Shown here: positions 35,871-48,661 of the stretch, piece by piece
How positions within the stretch are numbered: the first letter of the stretch is position 1
Layout of the letters: every line of letters begins with the position of its first letter
DNA from: Apricaphanius iberus
Lineage: Eukaryota; Chordata; Actinopteri; Cyprinodontiformes; Aphaniidae
Length of the DNA stretch: 64,000 nucleotides
NCBI GenBank assembly: GCA_028564705.1
Contig: JAPXFQ010000344.1
Span: 935,001-999,000, forward strand
Direction: 5' to 3'
The notes under the pieces: generated by a model
What the model was told of the DNA's origin: nothing
Databases searched by the model: none
What the model saw: only the letters and a program-made list of their open reading frames with translations
Position numbers and translations under genes: made by a program

Positions 35871-36739
35871 CAGCACAGGTCCATCAGCATGCTAATTAAC
35901 AACTACAGGATAGATGCGTGCCCCTCCCCCACCTAGCTAAGCCGCAGCGATACTATCTATGGATGGCAGGTCATGCAGCCAGATCACTGCAAAGAATTTC
36001 AATAATGAGCTTTATTTTCATGTCTTTCGGGGGGAAATTACAAGTATGTATAGAGTATGCATTTCATAATACATACACGAGTTCCCTGAACGAAAATAAA
36101 ATGGTTGCCACTTTCCACGTGGCCAGATTTATAATGGCTTTCTCCACATTTAATGTTCCTTTCTTTATCCTAGAGGGAGGATGCTGAGCTAACTGAACTC
36201 ATAGCCATTTTACTTCTTCTTTTTTATTTGTAGTCCACTAAGTGTTTTTTTTCCACAAAACCTAAAGTAACTTTTGCCACCGGTCAAAAACTAGTGGTTT
36301 CTCTGCATCAAAATGTGTAACATTAAAACGTCACAAACATCATAAGTTCAATCCATGGCACATTTCAAACTGGATCAGCACATTTTTGTAAAAAATGTGT
36401 TGTGGTTTATTTGCAGCGCTTTTTTATGTGTTGTGTGGTGGTTTCTTTGCAGCGCTTTTTTTATGTGTGTGTCGTTTTTAGAAATTTGCTTATATTTTGT
36501 CTTTTTGCATGTGTTCTCTTAAGTTGTGTGCTGTGACCCTTCAGGGCCACCGTAGAAAATACCTTTTATTGCTCCATTTACTCTCATTCATATTTTTTGG
36601 CGGTATTGGACACAGTGACCGGAAATAAAAGGGTGTCACTTAGACTCCCCATAAAAGGAAAACCTCTCCATCATTACGTGTGCGTGCGAACTTGCTGACG
36701 AAGAAGTATAAGTTAGGCTTTATTAAGAGGTAAGGCAAT
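35871..36739. other. Gene-free DNA
   Basis: A short local repeat of gcagcgcttttttatgtgt occurs at about 36413-36470; otherwise nothing recognised. Confidence 0.5.
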
Positions 36740-39700
36740 TTTATTTGTGATCATTTATTTAGGAAGAAGAAAAAACAGCATAAAAGTATCAAAATTAAAA
36801 ACAGCAATTAAGCATAAAAAATAAAAATCAATTAAAGAAAACATTAGTGAGCAATTATAATAGTTTACTCAAAGGCAGCTGTAAACATTTAAATTATAGA
36901 TACGTTAATGAGTATTAATAAATTAGAGCTGGATACCTGAGTGGTCAGGGGGTTCAGTATAAAGACAGCATGTCTTCTACATATTTTGGAGCTAAGCCAT
37001 TCAATGATTTATAAACTATTAGGAGTATTTTGAAGTGTACTCGCTGAGCTGTATACAGGGAGCCAGTGTAAGGACTTTAAAACTGGGGTGATGTGTTCTA
37101 CTTTCCTGGTTCTATTGAGGATGCGAGCAGCAGCATTCAGGATCAGCTGCAGCGGTCTGAATGACTGTTTAGGTAGGACTGTGAGGACGCTGTTGCAGTA
37201 ATCAATCCAACTAAATTCATCTTTTTCAAGATTTTATTGTGAAAGTTAGTCCTTAAAATTTAGAAATCTTCTTCAGGTGATAGAAGGCTGACCTTATTAT
37301 TTCCTTTGTGTGACCCTGGCCATTCCGGTCTGAGTCCATTATTACACCTAGGTTAGGTGACTGCTCAGTAGTTTCTAGCTGAATTAACTGAAGCTGTGTG
37401 CTGAGTCTTGCTCATTTCTCTTTTGGTCCAAAAGAGAGATTACATGGGAGATTAGAGATTGGCCTGTAGTTCTGCATTAATGTGTTGTCCAGGTTGTTCT
37501 TCTTTAGTAGGGTTTTGATAACTGCTGTTTTGAATGCCTAGGGAAGACACCTGAGAGGAGGGATATATTAAGTATTTGAATCATACTTAATGATAGGTAC
37601 AACTTTCTTTAGAAAATATGTGGGTAATACATCAGGGCAGCAAGAGGAGGATTTTAGTTGTTTAATGATTTCATCAAGGTCTGATTAGTTTTGCTTTATG
37701 AATTCAAACATTTTATCTGCCTTGTTTTTACATGGAGGTGACACTTGTGGTGGGTTTAAGACTGCTGTTCAGATTAATATTTTATTTTCAGGATATTTTC
37801 AGTAAAAATGTTGGTAAATTCATTGCAGGCCCTGGTGGACTAGTTCAGGAGCTGCTGTCACTGGAGGGTTAGTCTTTCAACTGTTGCAAATAAAGTCTGT
37901 GCATTATTAAAGTTCATATTAATTCTTGCAGAAAATGATTCCCTTGCACCTTTCAAAGTTAAGTTATATTTGTTCAGCCTGTCCTTGTCGATCTCAAAGT
38001 GAACCTGCAGTCGAGTTTACCTGCATTTTCTCTCAGCTCGGCAACACTCCCTTTTTTCACAATATACAAGTGGATCACTAGTTCATAGAGAGTTTTCAAG
38101 ACTACGTTAACTTTAGTTGAAGCAATTTTGTAATGTCTGAAAGCCTGTGAAAGAGGTAGGAAACTTCAGAGAGGAAGTGATCTCCCAGCTTGTTTACTGA
38201 TTTTGTGTTGGAGGATGAAGGGAATGAGGGTAAGGCAGAGCAGCAAATTTGTTTAAATATTTTAGCTGAACTGTCCCTGAGGAAACACTTATTTACAACT
38301 CTCTCACTTTGATTAGATAGTTTAACTGGGATCGTCCTTTTAAAGAAAATGCAAAAATAGTAAAATAGCGCAATATTGAAGATTTTTAAACCTTTGCTAA
38401 TAATTAAGTCTAGAGTTGGTCTTTGATTGTGTGTTGGTTTTTTGACTTGTTTGATTAGACCAAAGTTATATATATTAAGTATCACTTAATGTTTTAGCTT
38501 TTCTAGTTTGGGGGTGTCAGTATGAATGCTGAAGTCTCCCACAAGAATTGGTTGGTCATATTCAATATGTTCTACATAGAAAAGGTTGTTTAAGAAGTTT
38601 CAGTTAAGTTTTGGAGGTTTGTACAAAATTATGGATAAGACCTTGTTTGGCTCTTTAATCTCTGTTGATAGGTATTCAAAAGAGTCAAATGTGCCCAGAA
38701 AAACCTTTTTAAAGTTAAAGGATGAAAGAGTTATGAAACATTGTGCATAACCCGCTGTCATGTTTGGTTTTGGCTGGACTTACGTACAACACAACACCAC
38801 GAACAGGAGTCAAGCTTTGATTTAAACGATAAAATGTTTTATTAACAATAATGTCCCGGGGAAACCCCTGAAGGTAAGCTATTTGGAAAGAGGTAAGCTG
38901 AGGGCTGAGGTGGGCTGGTGGTGAGAGTGAGATCCTGTCCTTCACTTGTAGATGGATGACTCGATGGAGGGTGGACAGGTGAGCAGCAAGACGGCAGCGG
39001 CTTCTGGAGATGTTTACCGGAGGAGAGCTTTGCAGAGGCTGACCAAGGAAATACCCGGAACGGAGTCTTAGCTCGGCAGGAGCAGAGGATCGTCCAAGTT
39101 CTCCTGGGAGGAAATCTGGTGGGGCACAGAGAAGGTAAGCCGTGGATAAAACTGAGACAGGCAATATTTTTCAAGAGAGAATACTTAAGGGCTTCGGCCA
39201 TGTACCACGCTGGATGCGAGAACCATCTGGCGTCAGCTTGCAGAATCTGCTCTCCCTTTGAGCTGGAAGCTTGATGAGGTTTATCAGCAACACCTGGAGG
39301 CTGCTCACTGATGCGCCCCAGAGAGAAGCAGGAGACAGAAGCAGGAAACGCCCACTCACCAGCACTCAGACTCAGGAACCCAACACCCGTCCCCTCATCT
39401 CTGCTTCCTGCTCTTGCTTGAAAAGTTGTAGTTTGGAGGAGTGGATTCTATCATCATAGATGTTTCAGTATTTATGTCTAACCAAGTTTCAGATAAAAAC
39501 TGCCCATGTAAATTATGTTCAGTAATAAAGTCATTGATTAGAAAATACTTTCCTGACAAATATCTGATATTTAATGCCAGTTTAAGAGATTTGTCGGTAG
39601 TTTGCAAATTCTTCTGACAGCTGATAAATTTGAGGTTCGGTTGAATGTGGCAGGATTTTCTTTTCTTTTCTTTTGTTTATAATCACCTGAATGCTACTTT

Positions 39701-40560
39701 CCTGGTAAGCAGACAAGTCCTGGTGGGTAAGTGGTCTGGAGTTAGTGTCTGGAAACCTTTTACATCTGACATCAGTCATTACCAGTGGTGTGAAGGAAGA
39801 GTTACTTCCAACTGACTTCTGATGTAATGCCAGTCTTGGAGTTAGTTAAGTTCCTCTCATAATTTGTTCATTAAGTTTCTAAAGGGAAATTTAGCAGAGA
39901 TCCACATGACAATGTAGATTCTGCAAAGTCACATCTTTGCTTGAAGCTGTCTAATTGTTCAATCTCCATGTTAGAAGCAGATGGAGGGAGTGAATGTTCT
40001 TTGTCAGCTTTTTAATCAGTGGGCTGTAGGGAGCTGGGGGTGCCAGCCTTTGGGAAAAGGTCAGTTTGTGGTTGTATTGAGAAACAACCACAATCTTCAT
40101 CTTGTTATTTATATAAAAAATATATAATTGCATCCATCACTCTAATTCCAGCTCTGTTGAGATAAAGCTGATTCTCTTTGAATAGATTGGTTGTAGAGCA
40201 AAATACTTTAAAGTTGTTAACATAGGTGAATGGGATTTTACCAAGCATTTTGTTTTCAACCATTTGTGGAGATGACAAATGCGACTAAATCTCTCATCTC
40301 CTACCTCAGGAACCTAACCACAGAAATGTTTTGCTGTAAATGTTTGTGTTTTTAAGCATATTAAGGACCTGAACCAGATGGGAGACGTCAGCCTTGAGAA
40401 CTCATCATCATACTCTGAGGTAGGTGTCCTTCCAGTTCCCCGCCTTGATGATGGAATAGTGTGGTTCTGTGGCTTCTGAGTGAGCACGGGGCTGCAAGGT
40501 TCTTGTTCCTTCCGTGTCATCGTTAGCGTTGTCTCATTTCCATATCTAGCGTTAATATCC
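36740..40560 (-). pseudogene. Decayed APE-type LINE, split by a solo LTR
   Basis: On the minus strand 39607-39395 encodes LNIRYLSGK...FLSETWLDI...ESTPPNYNFSS, the start of an apurinic endonuclease domain. After a gap filled by the solo LTR it resumes with CTMFHNSFIL...LGTFDSFEYLS (38755-38640), and 38485-38102 gives PTHNQRPTLDLIISKGL, the end of the endonuclease. Near 37520-37440 text resembling the RT entry (...NYRPIS...) appears, then most of the RT is missing. The 3' part 36740-37240 (gatcagctgcagcggtctga; gctgttgcagtaatcaatcc) is a common fish repeat. Upstream frames at 40520-40314 and 39779-39582 may be ORF1-proximal. Group: Rex1/CR1/L2, not resolved. Confidence 0.75.
38751..39390 (-). 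mobile_element. Solo LTR inserted in the LINE endonuclease
   Basis: TGTCATGTTTGG...CCCAACA at 38756-39385 interrupts the LINE frame. Flanks cccgc (38751-38755) and cccgt (39386-39390) match at 4 of 5 bases, and removing 630 bp plus one flank restores collinearity with LINE endonuclease text. An AATAAAA on the minus strand (near 38843) fits a leftward Gypsy LTR. Its start resembles the LTR at 283 but the body differs. Confidence 0.75.
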
Positions 40561-42593
40561 AGATAAATTCCAGAAGGTCTAATTTCTTCTACATACTCTT
40601 GAGCTGTTTGTACAAGGCATGCGGTCTTTGGAGCAACTTATCAAAGTTCTCAGCTGGGCAAAATGCCATGTTTTTGCTTCAAAAGTCTTTTAAAAGTTGT
40701 ACAAAAAAGATGATCCGGTCTAACAAGTAACTCCAGAGGCAGGGCACATAAATGAATTAATAGGAAAGCTAAGAAGACAATTACAGAATATAGAATGAAC
40801 CTTTGTGATTGTAATAAAAAAAAAAATAATAATAATAATAATGAGTGAAAGATTGAAGGGGTACAAATAACTGCAATGCAAGAATGCTACAATGTATAAA
40901 TCCATAAAATGTCAAAAAATACATTGTTATGTGCTTGCATTGCTGTAAGATAATCTGCTTCAGTAAAAAAATGTTTTCTCGAACAAACAATTGTTCTGCA
41001 AAACACAGTTTAGTGGCAGAAGAGTCATATCTGGTGTACATGAATCCCATTAACTGTCTTACAAGCCATTTTAAAATCAAATGAAAATTACTTGATATGC
41101 CTTGCCATCCTCTGGTGATTTTGACAATTACTGTGGTTTGGCAGAAGACAGCCATGAGGGAGACACACTGAGTAGACATTCTTTGTTTGGCTTGGTCTTG
41201 TCATACGCTGTGTTTGTTTCAACCTAAGACTGCTTTCTGCATTTATCCCTGGTGTAAACAAAAACTACATGTGCAATTATTCATAATTCAGGAGATGTCT
41301 TCAGCAAACAATTCACCCACAACAACTGTTAACATGGGGGCTCTATTCACTTTATTGCTGTAATTCCATTTAATGAGCAATTTACTGAGTCAATAGACCA
41401 CTGCACACATAGAGATTTACAAAAAGTTAAATATTTATTGGTCTTTTTGTTTTTTATATTTTTCTATACATTTGCAATTTAAGGTAAACATGGAATAAGT
41501 TGGGATATTAGTTCGATGTGATCCTGTCGTCATGTGTATCCACGAACTCCCCAATCTCAAAGAAAACAAATAACAAATGAAAAAAAAATTATTAAATTTG
41601 GTTATAAAATGGAATACTCATATTTTACAGACTCACAAAAAATATGAAATATATTTCGGCTGTTCTTGCCACAAAGTTGACCACCAGCCAGCTTCATAAA
41701 ACAGTCATTTTGTTTTTTGTAAACCCCTGCAGCAGTTTGTGCCTTGTTGCCCCACAATTGGCTGCAGAGAGAGTAAGAAAAGACACTGTCAACACGCAAC
41801 TGTCCTCACCCTTTTTTTAAAAAACCCCGACAAAAAATACATATATGTTTCAGGCTGAAAGACTGAAGAGGAGATCTATATTTTTTCATATTTCTCTTAA
41901 CTGGATAATTTTTTCTGAACTCATCAAATAAAAAGAATTAAAAAAAAACATTTTTCCACCGTGTAATTTTTGACCCACTTGTCACCTCAGTGCCTGTGTT
42001 TTGTGTAGTGCTCTCTCACTGGAGTTCTTTCTTCTCCTTTTTGAAGTCATTCTCTTTTTATTCAACACTAAGTGCAAATGTTTGTTGTTACCATTGTATC
42101 AATAAATAAATAAATAAAAATAAATAAATACATGAAAATTCCTTTCTTTAAATATGTCTATATCATTCATACAGAGCACGTCCACATCACAGAGTCTTAC
42201 CCACTGAATAATGATCCTCTTTACTCTCATTAGTGTCTTAGCTTTAACTAGAGGTTTTCATGTTGGAAACAGAGAATAATCCCTTTACAGACAAAAATTG
42301 GCTAAATAGCACTTTTTCTCCGCATTTAGCTTCAACCTTAAAATACTTGAACAAAAATCAAAACAAAGTGTAAAAATAAAAGAGGCCATAAAATCAATGT
42401 CTCAGAGCTCAAAGTCTACATTGGAGTATTTCCAAAATGAGATAAAGAAGTTGCACTCTGACTGAAATGAGCACATAATGTTAGCTCTGATGATCTCAGT
42501 TGAGTGCCAAAGGGTAAGGAGACAGAAAAAAAAGAAGAAAAAAAAAGGGAGAAAGGGAGTGTTTAACTGTCTCTCTGTAGATTATAAACTGTG
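40561..42593 (-). other. Region downstream of cdh24, probably including its 3' UTR
   Basis: The cadherin stop codon is at 42594-42596, so its 3' UTR runs leftward. The first minus-strand AATAAA seen is at 42062-42057, with others near 41357 and 41440. I cannot choose the cleavage site. (TAAA)n lies at 42100-42130. No other gene seen. Confidence 0.45.
40812..40843. repeat. A-rich/(AAT)n simple repeat
   Basis: Poly-A followed by about seven AAT units. Confidence 0.9.
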
Positions 42594-43123
42594 CTAGGAT
42601 GCTTCCTCCTCAGTCTTTCCTGGAGCATAGAAGCCTGCCAGTTGCCTAAAGCGTGGCCCCCAGTCGCTGAGGTAGGAGAAATCCAGTTCAGATGTGGTGG
42701 ACAGTGTGTGGATTGAACTGAGTGAAAGCGCAGGTGAACTGCTGCCTTCGAAGGCATATGTCTGGAATGAGTCATACGGCGGCACTGACAGGTCAGCGTC
42801 CGCCTGCTCCACCTTCTTTCGTATGTAGCCTTTGAAAAGAGAGAAGTCTGTTGCTGCTGCCATAGCTCCGTCAACCCCACCTCCCACTCTGTTCGCCTGT
42901 ATCCACTGAGGCAACGAGCGGATGTCCGGCCCAGAGTCACAGCTTTTAGCCTCTGGGAAGTCATAGAGGTTCCTCAGTGCACTCATGTCAAATGCCTGAG
43001 TGTCCTGCTCCCCTCCGCCTTCGTCGTTGTATTTGATGACGTTATCTCTCATGTCCTCCTCGTCCTCTGCCATTCTCTGGCCTTTCCTGTGGCGTTTTAG
43101 GGTCAGGATCAGTAAGACAAGAA
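42594..43123 (-). CDS. cdh24: Cadherin-24-like, terminal exon: membrane exit and cytoplasmic tail
   Basis: Opens after acceptor ttccag|TTC and completes the split Val codon from the previous exon. It encodes the end of the membrane helix (LVLLILTL), a KRHRKGQR stop-transfer cluster, and the tail: DNVIKYNDEGGGEQDTQAFD (p120-catenin binding juxtamembrane region in classical cadherins), then FSLFKGYIRKKVEQADADLSVPPYDSFQTYAFEG-type text ending in YLSDWGPRFRQLAGFY, the beta-catenin binding core, and EEEAS-stop. The pairing of MSALRNLYDF, VPPYDSFQTYAFEG and SPALSLSS points to CDH24 among type II cadherins; CDH22 and CDH11 tails differ here. 175 residues. The spacer after LYDF is probably lineage-specific. 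Confidence 0.88.
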
Positions 43124-43559
43124 CTGGAAATGTGGAAGAAAGCAAGAAAAGAAGAGACCACGTTATTATATTCAAAATTTTCTATATACATGTTTTACAT
43201 AAAATCTTTGAATAGTAACATGAGAAAACAATGTGCAGACTAACACTGAAATAATCTTAAAACCTCTATGTACAAGATAGTCAGTACGTTTACAAGTACA
43301 TCTAAATTGAGGTTTTAACAGAAGTTGGACTAATAGGTTAGTCAGAGTTAAAGGTTGAATATGAAAGATTTTCATAAAAGAAAAGAGGGGTGTGTGGTAA
43401 AAAAATATGTCAGTTAAAATATGATATTTGAATTAAAATATGATCAAATATGAATGTTGTCTGGCATAACAATGACATAATGTTTACACCCACCAGCGGC
43501 CCCCATTGCATGTTGCCAGGTATGGTCTCTATGTTCCATTAATATGATCAGCACAGTTC

Positions 43560-43740
43560 GTCTGGGGCTGGAAAAAATGCCGGAGTCAGCAAGTCAAGCA
43601 AGTGCTTCAAAGCCCCGAAGATATATCGTTATCCGTCTCAGCGGAGGAGTGACCGCAGAAGAACAGCAACTAGAGTAGTTTTAGGTGAAGCCTACACTAG
43701 ATGGATCCACATAAAACATTTCTACGGCATCAAGCACACA
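43560..43740 (+). other. Possible decayed repeat-protein fragment
   Basis: The plus strand in one frame reads RRRTATRVVLGEAYTRWIHI, vaguely like the conserved GEAF-RW-L segment of multicopy fish proteins. Stops flank it. Weak. Confidence 0.2.
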
Positions 43741-44445
43741 TGAAAACTGCAACTTATCTCATGGATTGGTAAGCTAACTCACTTGCTAACTTTGGTAAGG
43801 TAAAACTAGATGTCTCTATCATGCGCATGTTTCATATCCAACCGTTAACAATGAAGTCCCAGTTTACATGTCACTCACAGAATAGAATTATTATATAAGG
43901 CGTGTTCCACCCCAGCGATAATAGATGGCAACATGCGCCCTTTCCTGCCGACATTCTCCCCTTGGATAAGAGTCACACAGATGGTAAACAAATGTTAAAG
44001 TCAGTGAAGCAGACAGGGTAAAGGCAGGATATACACAATGAGCGAAGAAATGGACAACAACAATGCTGCAGCACAGTACTGCACTGTTTGATTGTGTTGC
44101 TGCTAATCGGTCTGTTGTTGCTGTTCCTGCTTCTGCTGTCTTATTACCCCCTGAAGTGGGAGAACCAAGAGTTTTAAAAGCTTGACTAGTGGTGACAGGT
44201 GTTTAAAATCAGAGAAATATCTGGGTCCCTTAGTCCGACTTCTCAAACTCTGGTTCGCCTTGACTTAAGTCGATCTAAGGTGTATACATGAATATATAAA
44301 GTTAGATTTCAGTCGGAATAAGGCAATAATTCAAATTCTTTATGCTGCATGTCAACATACTGACAGTGACATGCACATGCAGTGTATCTACAATATTAAG
44401 ACTAAAATATTAATTCAGTGTTGATTCAAACAACCTGAACATTAG

Positions 44446-44995
44446 GATATAGATAGGGATGCACCGATCCGACTCTTTCAGTCCCGATACCGATGGCTGG
44501 ATTTTGTGTATCTGTCGATACCCGATACCCGATACCGATCCGATACTATTTGTGACAGTGTGGAGGTCCTATCACTATGGCTCCGATAGATCATGTGCCC
44601 TGGCTGCTTGGCCACAGGGATATCCCTTTGGCTGACTGGTTAGCGCACATGACCTTCACCTGGGAGTTGTGGTATCGAATCCCACCTGGGTGTACCTTGC
44701 CACATATTGTTAAATTAATAAACTGTATAACTTCTGGTGCCTTTCTTGAAGAGACTAAAGAGACCAGACTTTACAAACTAAACATAACTGAGACAAAATA
44801 ATAGATGTAAAATATAAAATTACCACAAAAATAAAATTTCAAGTGAAAAATGTATCTTTTTTGGTGAATTTGTTGCAGATTTTCCGCATTTTGAGTATCG
44901 GTTCATGGGATCGGTTAAGTTTAACCGATACTAGTACATTAGGCAGTATCGGGGCCGATACCCGATACCAGTATCAGTGCATCCCTAGATATAAA
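44446..44995. mobile_element. hAT MITE A (534 bp) carrying a tRNA-like module
   Basis: The element is 44454-44987, with ends TAGGGATGCACCGATCC and, inverted, TAGGGATGCACTGATAC. Flanks gatataga (44446-44453) and gatataaa (44988-44995) match at 7 of 8 bases, the hAT duplication length. Subterminal (CCGATAC)n-like motifs (cccgatacccgatac) occur on both sides. Confidence 0.85.
44590..44700 (+). other. tRNA-like sequence inside hAT MITE A
   Basis: TGGCTGACTGG is a good A-box (pol III) and ggtatcgaatccc a B-box with one inserted base, about 35 bp apart, as in a tRNA gene or SINE head. The acceptor stem is not convincing, so I call it tRNA-derived and not a functional tRNA. Confidence 0.5.
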
Positions 44996-45520
44996 TACTC
45001 ATAATTTTCCTGAAAAGTATGTTTAGTGCTGACAGCAACTTCTGATACAGAAAATATGACAAAATGTGTTTATCAATATTGCCTCTTGTATGATAGCTTT
45101 GAAACTTTTTTAAGTTTGTACCTACTCTCTCTGTAACTTTGATTTCTGCTACCTGAAGGTAATATATAATGACGTTTTTCATTTGAAATACATGAGCATT
45201 GATTTTTTCACATCTTTGATAGCCTTACAAAGCATGTGCTACAAAAAGCTTAATGGTGACCGATACCACATCAATACTCATTTAAGTCTAATTATATCGA
45301 GGTGTTTTGGTTTTTAAACTTTGAAATGTAAGCAGTGAAAGAAACAATATGTGAGCCAAGTCTGAAGTAAGAAAAATGATGGATTAGGACAAAAAAAGGA
45401 TTCTAAGTAGAAGTGAGGCTTCATATGATTAGCTGAAGATATACAGTATGTACAACTTTATTTTTGGATCATTTTAGATCATGCAAAAAACATAGGTATT
45501 TCATTAAATATCTTGACTTA

Positions 45521-45735
45521 CAGTACCATGAAAAAGTGCTTGGCTGTACACAAATGTATATTTTTTGTCATATTTAAATCTTATTAACTGTCAAACTAAA
45601 TTGAATATCTGACAAATATAAAGTGAGTAAATACATAATGCATTTTTGATGATCATGATATAAGAATACTATCCAAACCAACCATGAAAAGGTTTTTGCC
45701 CCTTAAACTTAATAACTGGTTGTACATCAATATGT
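45521..45735 (+). mobile_element. Tc1-like 5' end fragment
   Basis: acagtaccatgaaaaagtgc with ttgtcatatttaaatctt and ataatgcatttttgatgatc resembles the end region of a common fish Tc1 family. No transposase block follows; a SINE lies next to it. Confidence 0.5.
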
Positions 45736-45835
45736 GGTCATAGCTGCCATTAAGTGTTTGTGAGAGCTGATAATGAATGTGGACATTTTGGCCCCAGTCG
45801 TCGTGAAGAACTGTTTTTAAAAGGTTTTTGTGACA

Positions 45836-45990
45836 ATGGTGGCCTTTATTTATTAGTAGCTGGACAGCAAGAAGAGCAGAGTGAAAGGGGAAGATGCAGC
45901 AAATGGCCCTGGGCCATCAAACCAGGGACAGCTGCGAGGACTGTAGCCTCTACATGGTGCAACTGCTCTGCCACTGAGCCAAGTGATGCT
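45836..45990 (-). mobile_element. tRNA-derived SINE
   Basis: The minus strand has TTGGCTCAGTGGCAGAGCAG (A-box) and, ~50 bp on, CCCTGGTTTGATGGCCC (B-box), followed by GCCATTTGCTGCATCTTCCC, a tail typical of a widespread fish SINE/tRNA family. Confidence 0.65.
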
Positions 45991-47190
45991 CCCTGAAGAA
46001 CTGTTTTAATTCAGCCACAGAGGGGGGCTTTTGCTGCATTAGCCCCAAGTCAATTAAGCTTCAGGTAAAAAAAAAAAGTAATGGCTGGACAGAGAGCAGA
46101 ATTTATAGGTCCATGATTTGCTCTTTTATCTACTTTGTGATGTGCTGAAGTAGGTTGCAGCCAAGCATATTTGGAATATTACGCAATAGTAAAAATACAC
46201 AAACCGATCCCTATCTGTCACGTCTACTGATGTCGTAAAAGAACCTCTTCACTTTTCTTGACGAGTCTGGTTTAAGCTCAGCGATGCCCCACAAATCCAT
46301 GTAAACCAGACAAACATTCTACAAGCACTCTTGCACATGTAAATAACCCGTCATGTTTTCCTCGAAACAAACATTAAGCAGGAAGATTCAGAAGAGGGAA
46401 AGACACAAAGCCGCATTAAAGGATAAAAAAAGACAACCACAGACTGTCTAAATGCTATGTTATCAAGTAGATACATTTAGAGTTGTTTCATTCACTGCCA
46501 TTTAGGGATATGACTCAGGACAATAAGTTTCAGTGGAGATCTAAATCATCTTTATTGAAATTTATTGGTATATTATGTAACGTAATGATTGTTGTTAAAC
46601 ACCAATGATAAACGAATAGTGATGTCAAAGAGAAACTATTCAACTGATGTCTTTTCATTTGACTAGTACTAAAACCTCCTAGATACCCATTAGTGTAAAT
46701 AACAATGGAGAACCACCATTTCTTTTACAAAATAGCTAATAAATTACTTTAGATAAGTTGGTGATTAAAAAACACACAAAAAAAACCCCTCACAAAATTC
46801 CCTTCCCACAAATAAATTGTTTTCCAGTAAATTATTTAAACGATGATACAGTGGTTATTTTTGAATAGCTGGTCGCTTTCTCATTGTTTTGCATTTTTTG
46901 CTGTGATTTATAGCAGTATTTACCATATGTAATTAGTTTCATCCTTGTCCTACGAGATTCAATTGCATGTGCTGCTTACAAACAGATCACAGCTGGTGAA
47001 ACATTGGTGTTTCACAAATGATTTCCAAACTTCAACAAAATTGAGAGCTACAGCATAAATCCTACAGAATTATACACTTTTTATAAGAGTTCATTTAAGT
47101 AGAAAAAAAAATAAAAGTAAATAATTTTGTAATCCATTTCAGTTTTTGATATTATTTTGTGAATTTTTTTCATTAAGGCACAATAAAAAC

Positions 47191-47558
47191 CCAGTAAATA
47201 GGGATGCATCGATACAAATACCGGTATCCGGGTCAGTACCATTCTAATGTACTCGTATCGGATTGGTAAACTGACACCATGAACCGATTCTTAAAATATG
47301 GAAACTCTGCAATCATTTCACAGAACATGGTTATTTTTCAACTGTTTTGTGGTCATTTTAAATTATATTTTATTTTTTATGTAATTCACCATCATTTATT
47401 GTAACAAGCAGAGAAAAAAATACATTCTTCCAACTCATTGCATTTTTCGTGAGGTACAAGTATTGGCATTGGTACCTGGTATCTGGAAGAACTCAGGTCC
47501 AAGTATTGGTATTGTATCGGTTTGAAAAAATTGGTATCCTTGCATCCCTACCAGTAAC
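47191..47558. mobile_element. hAT MITE B (352 bp)
   Basis: The element is 47199-47550, TAGGGATGCATCGATAC...CTTGCATCCCTA. Flanks ccagtaaa and ccagtaac match at 7 of 8 bases. Same family and termini as MITE A but with a different, AT-rich interior. Confidence 0.87.
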
Positions 47559-48661
47559 CTTTGACACCTATCATAAATTCAAGCTAATCTCAAATATTGT
47601 TGTTAGTTAAGAGTGGCTTTTAATTCTAAAACATCTTTAGGAAAGTAGAAACTCTTAGCCCGTGCCTAGAAAAACTGGCAGTTTGATTTATTGTCAAGAG
47701 TAAGCTATTACCTGCAAAACCAAATGTAACACCACAAATAGAATGTATATTTTTTCCTGCCTTAAACATAGGGCACATAGGGCAACTTTATAAAAACACA
47801 AATAAAGAGTTATTGAGATTTATTTAAAAATAGGCACCATAATCTTTAAAGATATAACAACTTGCAAAAACCAACAACATATCAGATATTTAAAAAAAAA
47901 ATAAAAAAACTTAATTATACTGGGGGTCTTTGGCCCATCATGAAACCCATCTGTCGACAATAAAAATGAGATATGGGTACATTCCTTTATTGCCACACTA
48001 GGTACTATGTTATTGCATCTTTATGTAGGGTGTACATCTAAATAATACTTTTAACTAGATAAACAACATTTTGTATGCATACAAAACACCCTGTGGACAG
48101 ATGGTGTCATTTAAAACGATGTCTGAGTTAACTATTCTCTTTTTTACAAAGCACAGATTGTTTAAAAAAAAGTAAGTTTTGGACTAAGCTGCATCATATC
48201 CTCCTTCCATTCTCTGTAATTGTCTTAATTCGTTATGCACAACCTGAAATTGAGACTAAAATATATATCCCTATGCAACTATGAATCTCTGGTCAGAACA
48301 AAAGCTCTTTATAATCTACAATGGATTATATGAGGAATCTATGAATGATAATTTTTTTCTCCTATCACATTGTTTTGCTTTGTATCATTGGGGAAACAGC
48401 ATTTTTTATCATTGTTTTATTCTTCTCTTCAATGAATGAAGCAAGTTAATTGTCTTGAGGCCTAAAAAAGTCTTTTATGTGTGTGTGTGTGTTTTGCGGT
48501 GTATATGGCCATGAATACCAAACAAGCACTAAAACAATTATTCTATATTCACCCTGATGAGAAAAGTAAAAGATGGAGAAAAAGTTTCCGTTTGGAAGAA
48601 AGTGTGGAATTATGGGACATTCTGATAAAAATACAAAACCTGTCTTGTAGTTCAGTATCAC

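Noticed and set aside
42563..42964. 133-codon minus frame overlapping the cadherin tail
   Set aside because: Alternative frame of the cdh24 terminal exon, which has strong family motifs in its own frame.
44590..44700. A functional tRNA gene in hAT MITE A
   Set aside because: A- and B-boxes are present but the B-box has an inserted base and acceptor/anticodon stems do not pair convincingly; called tRNA-derived.
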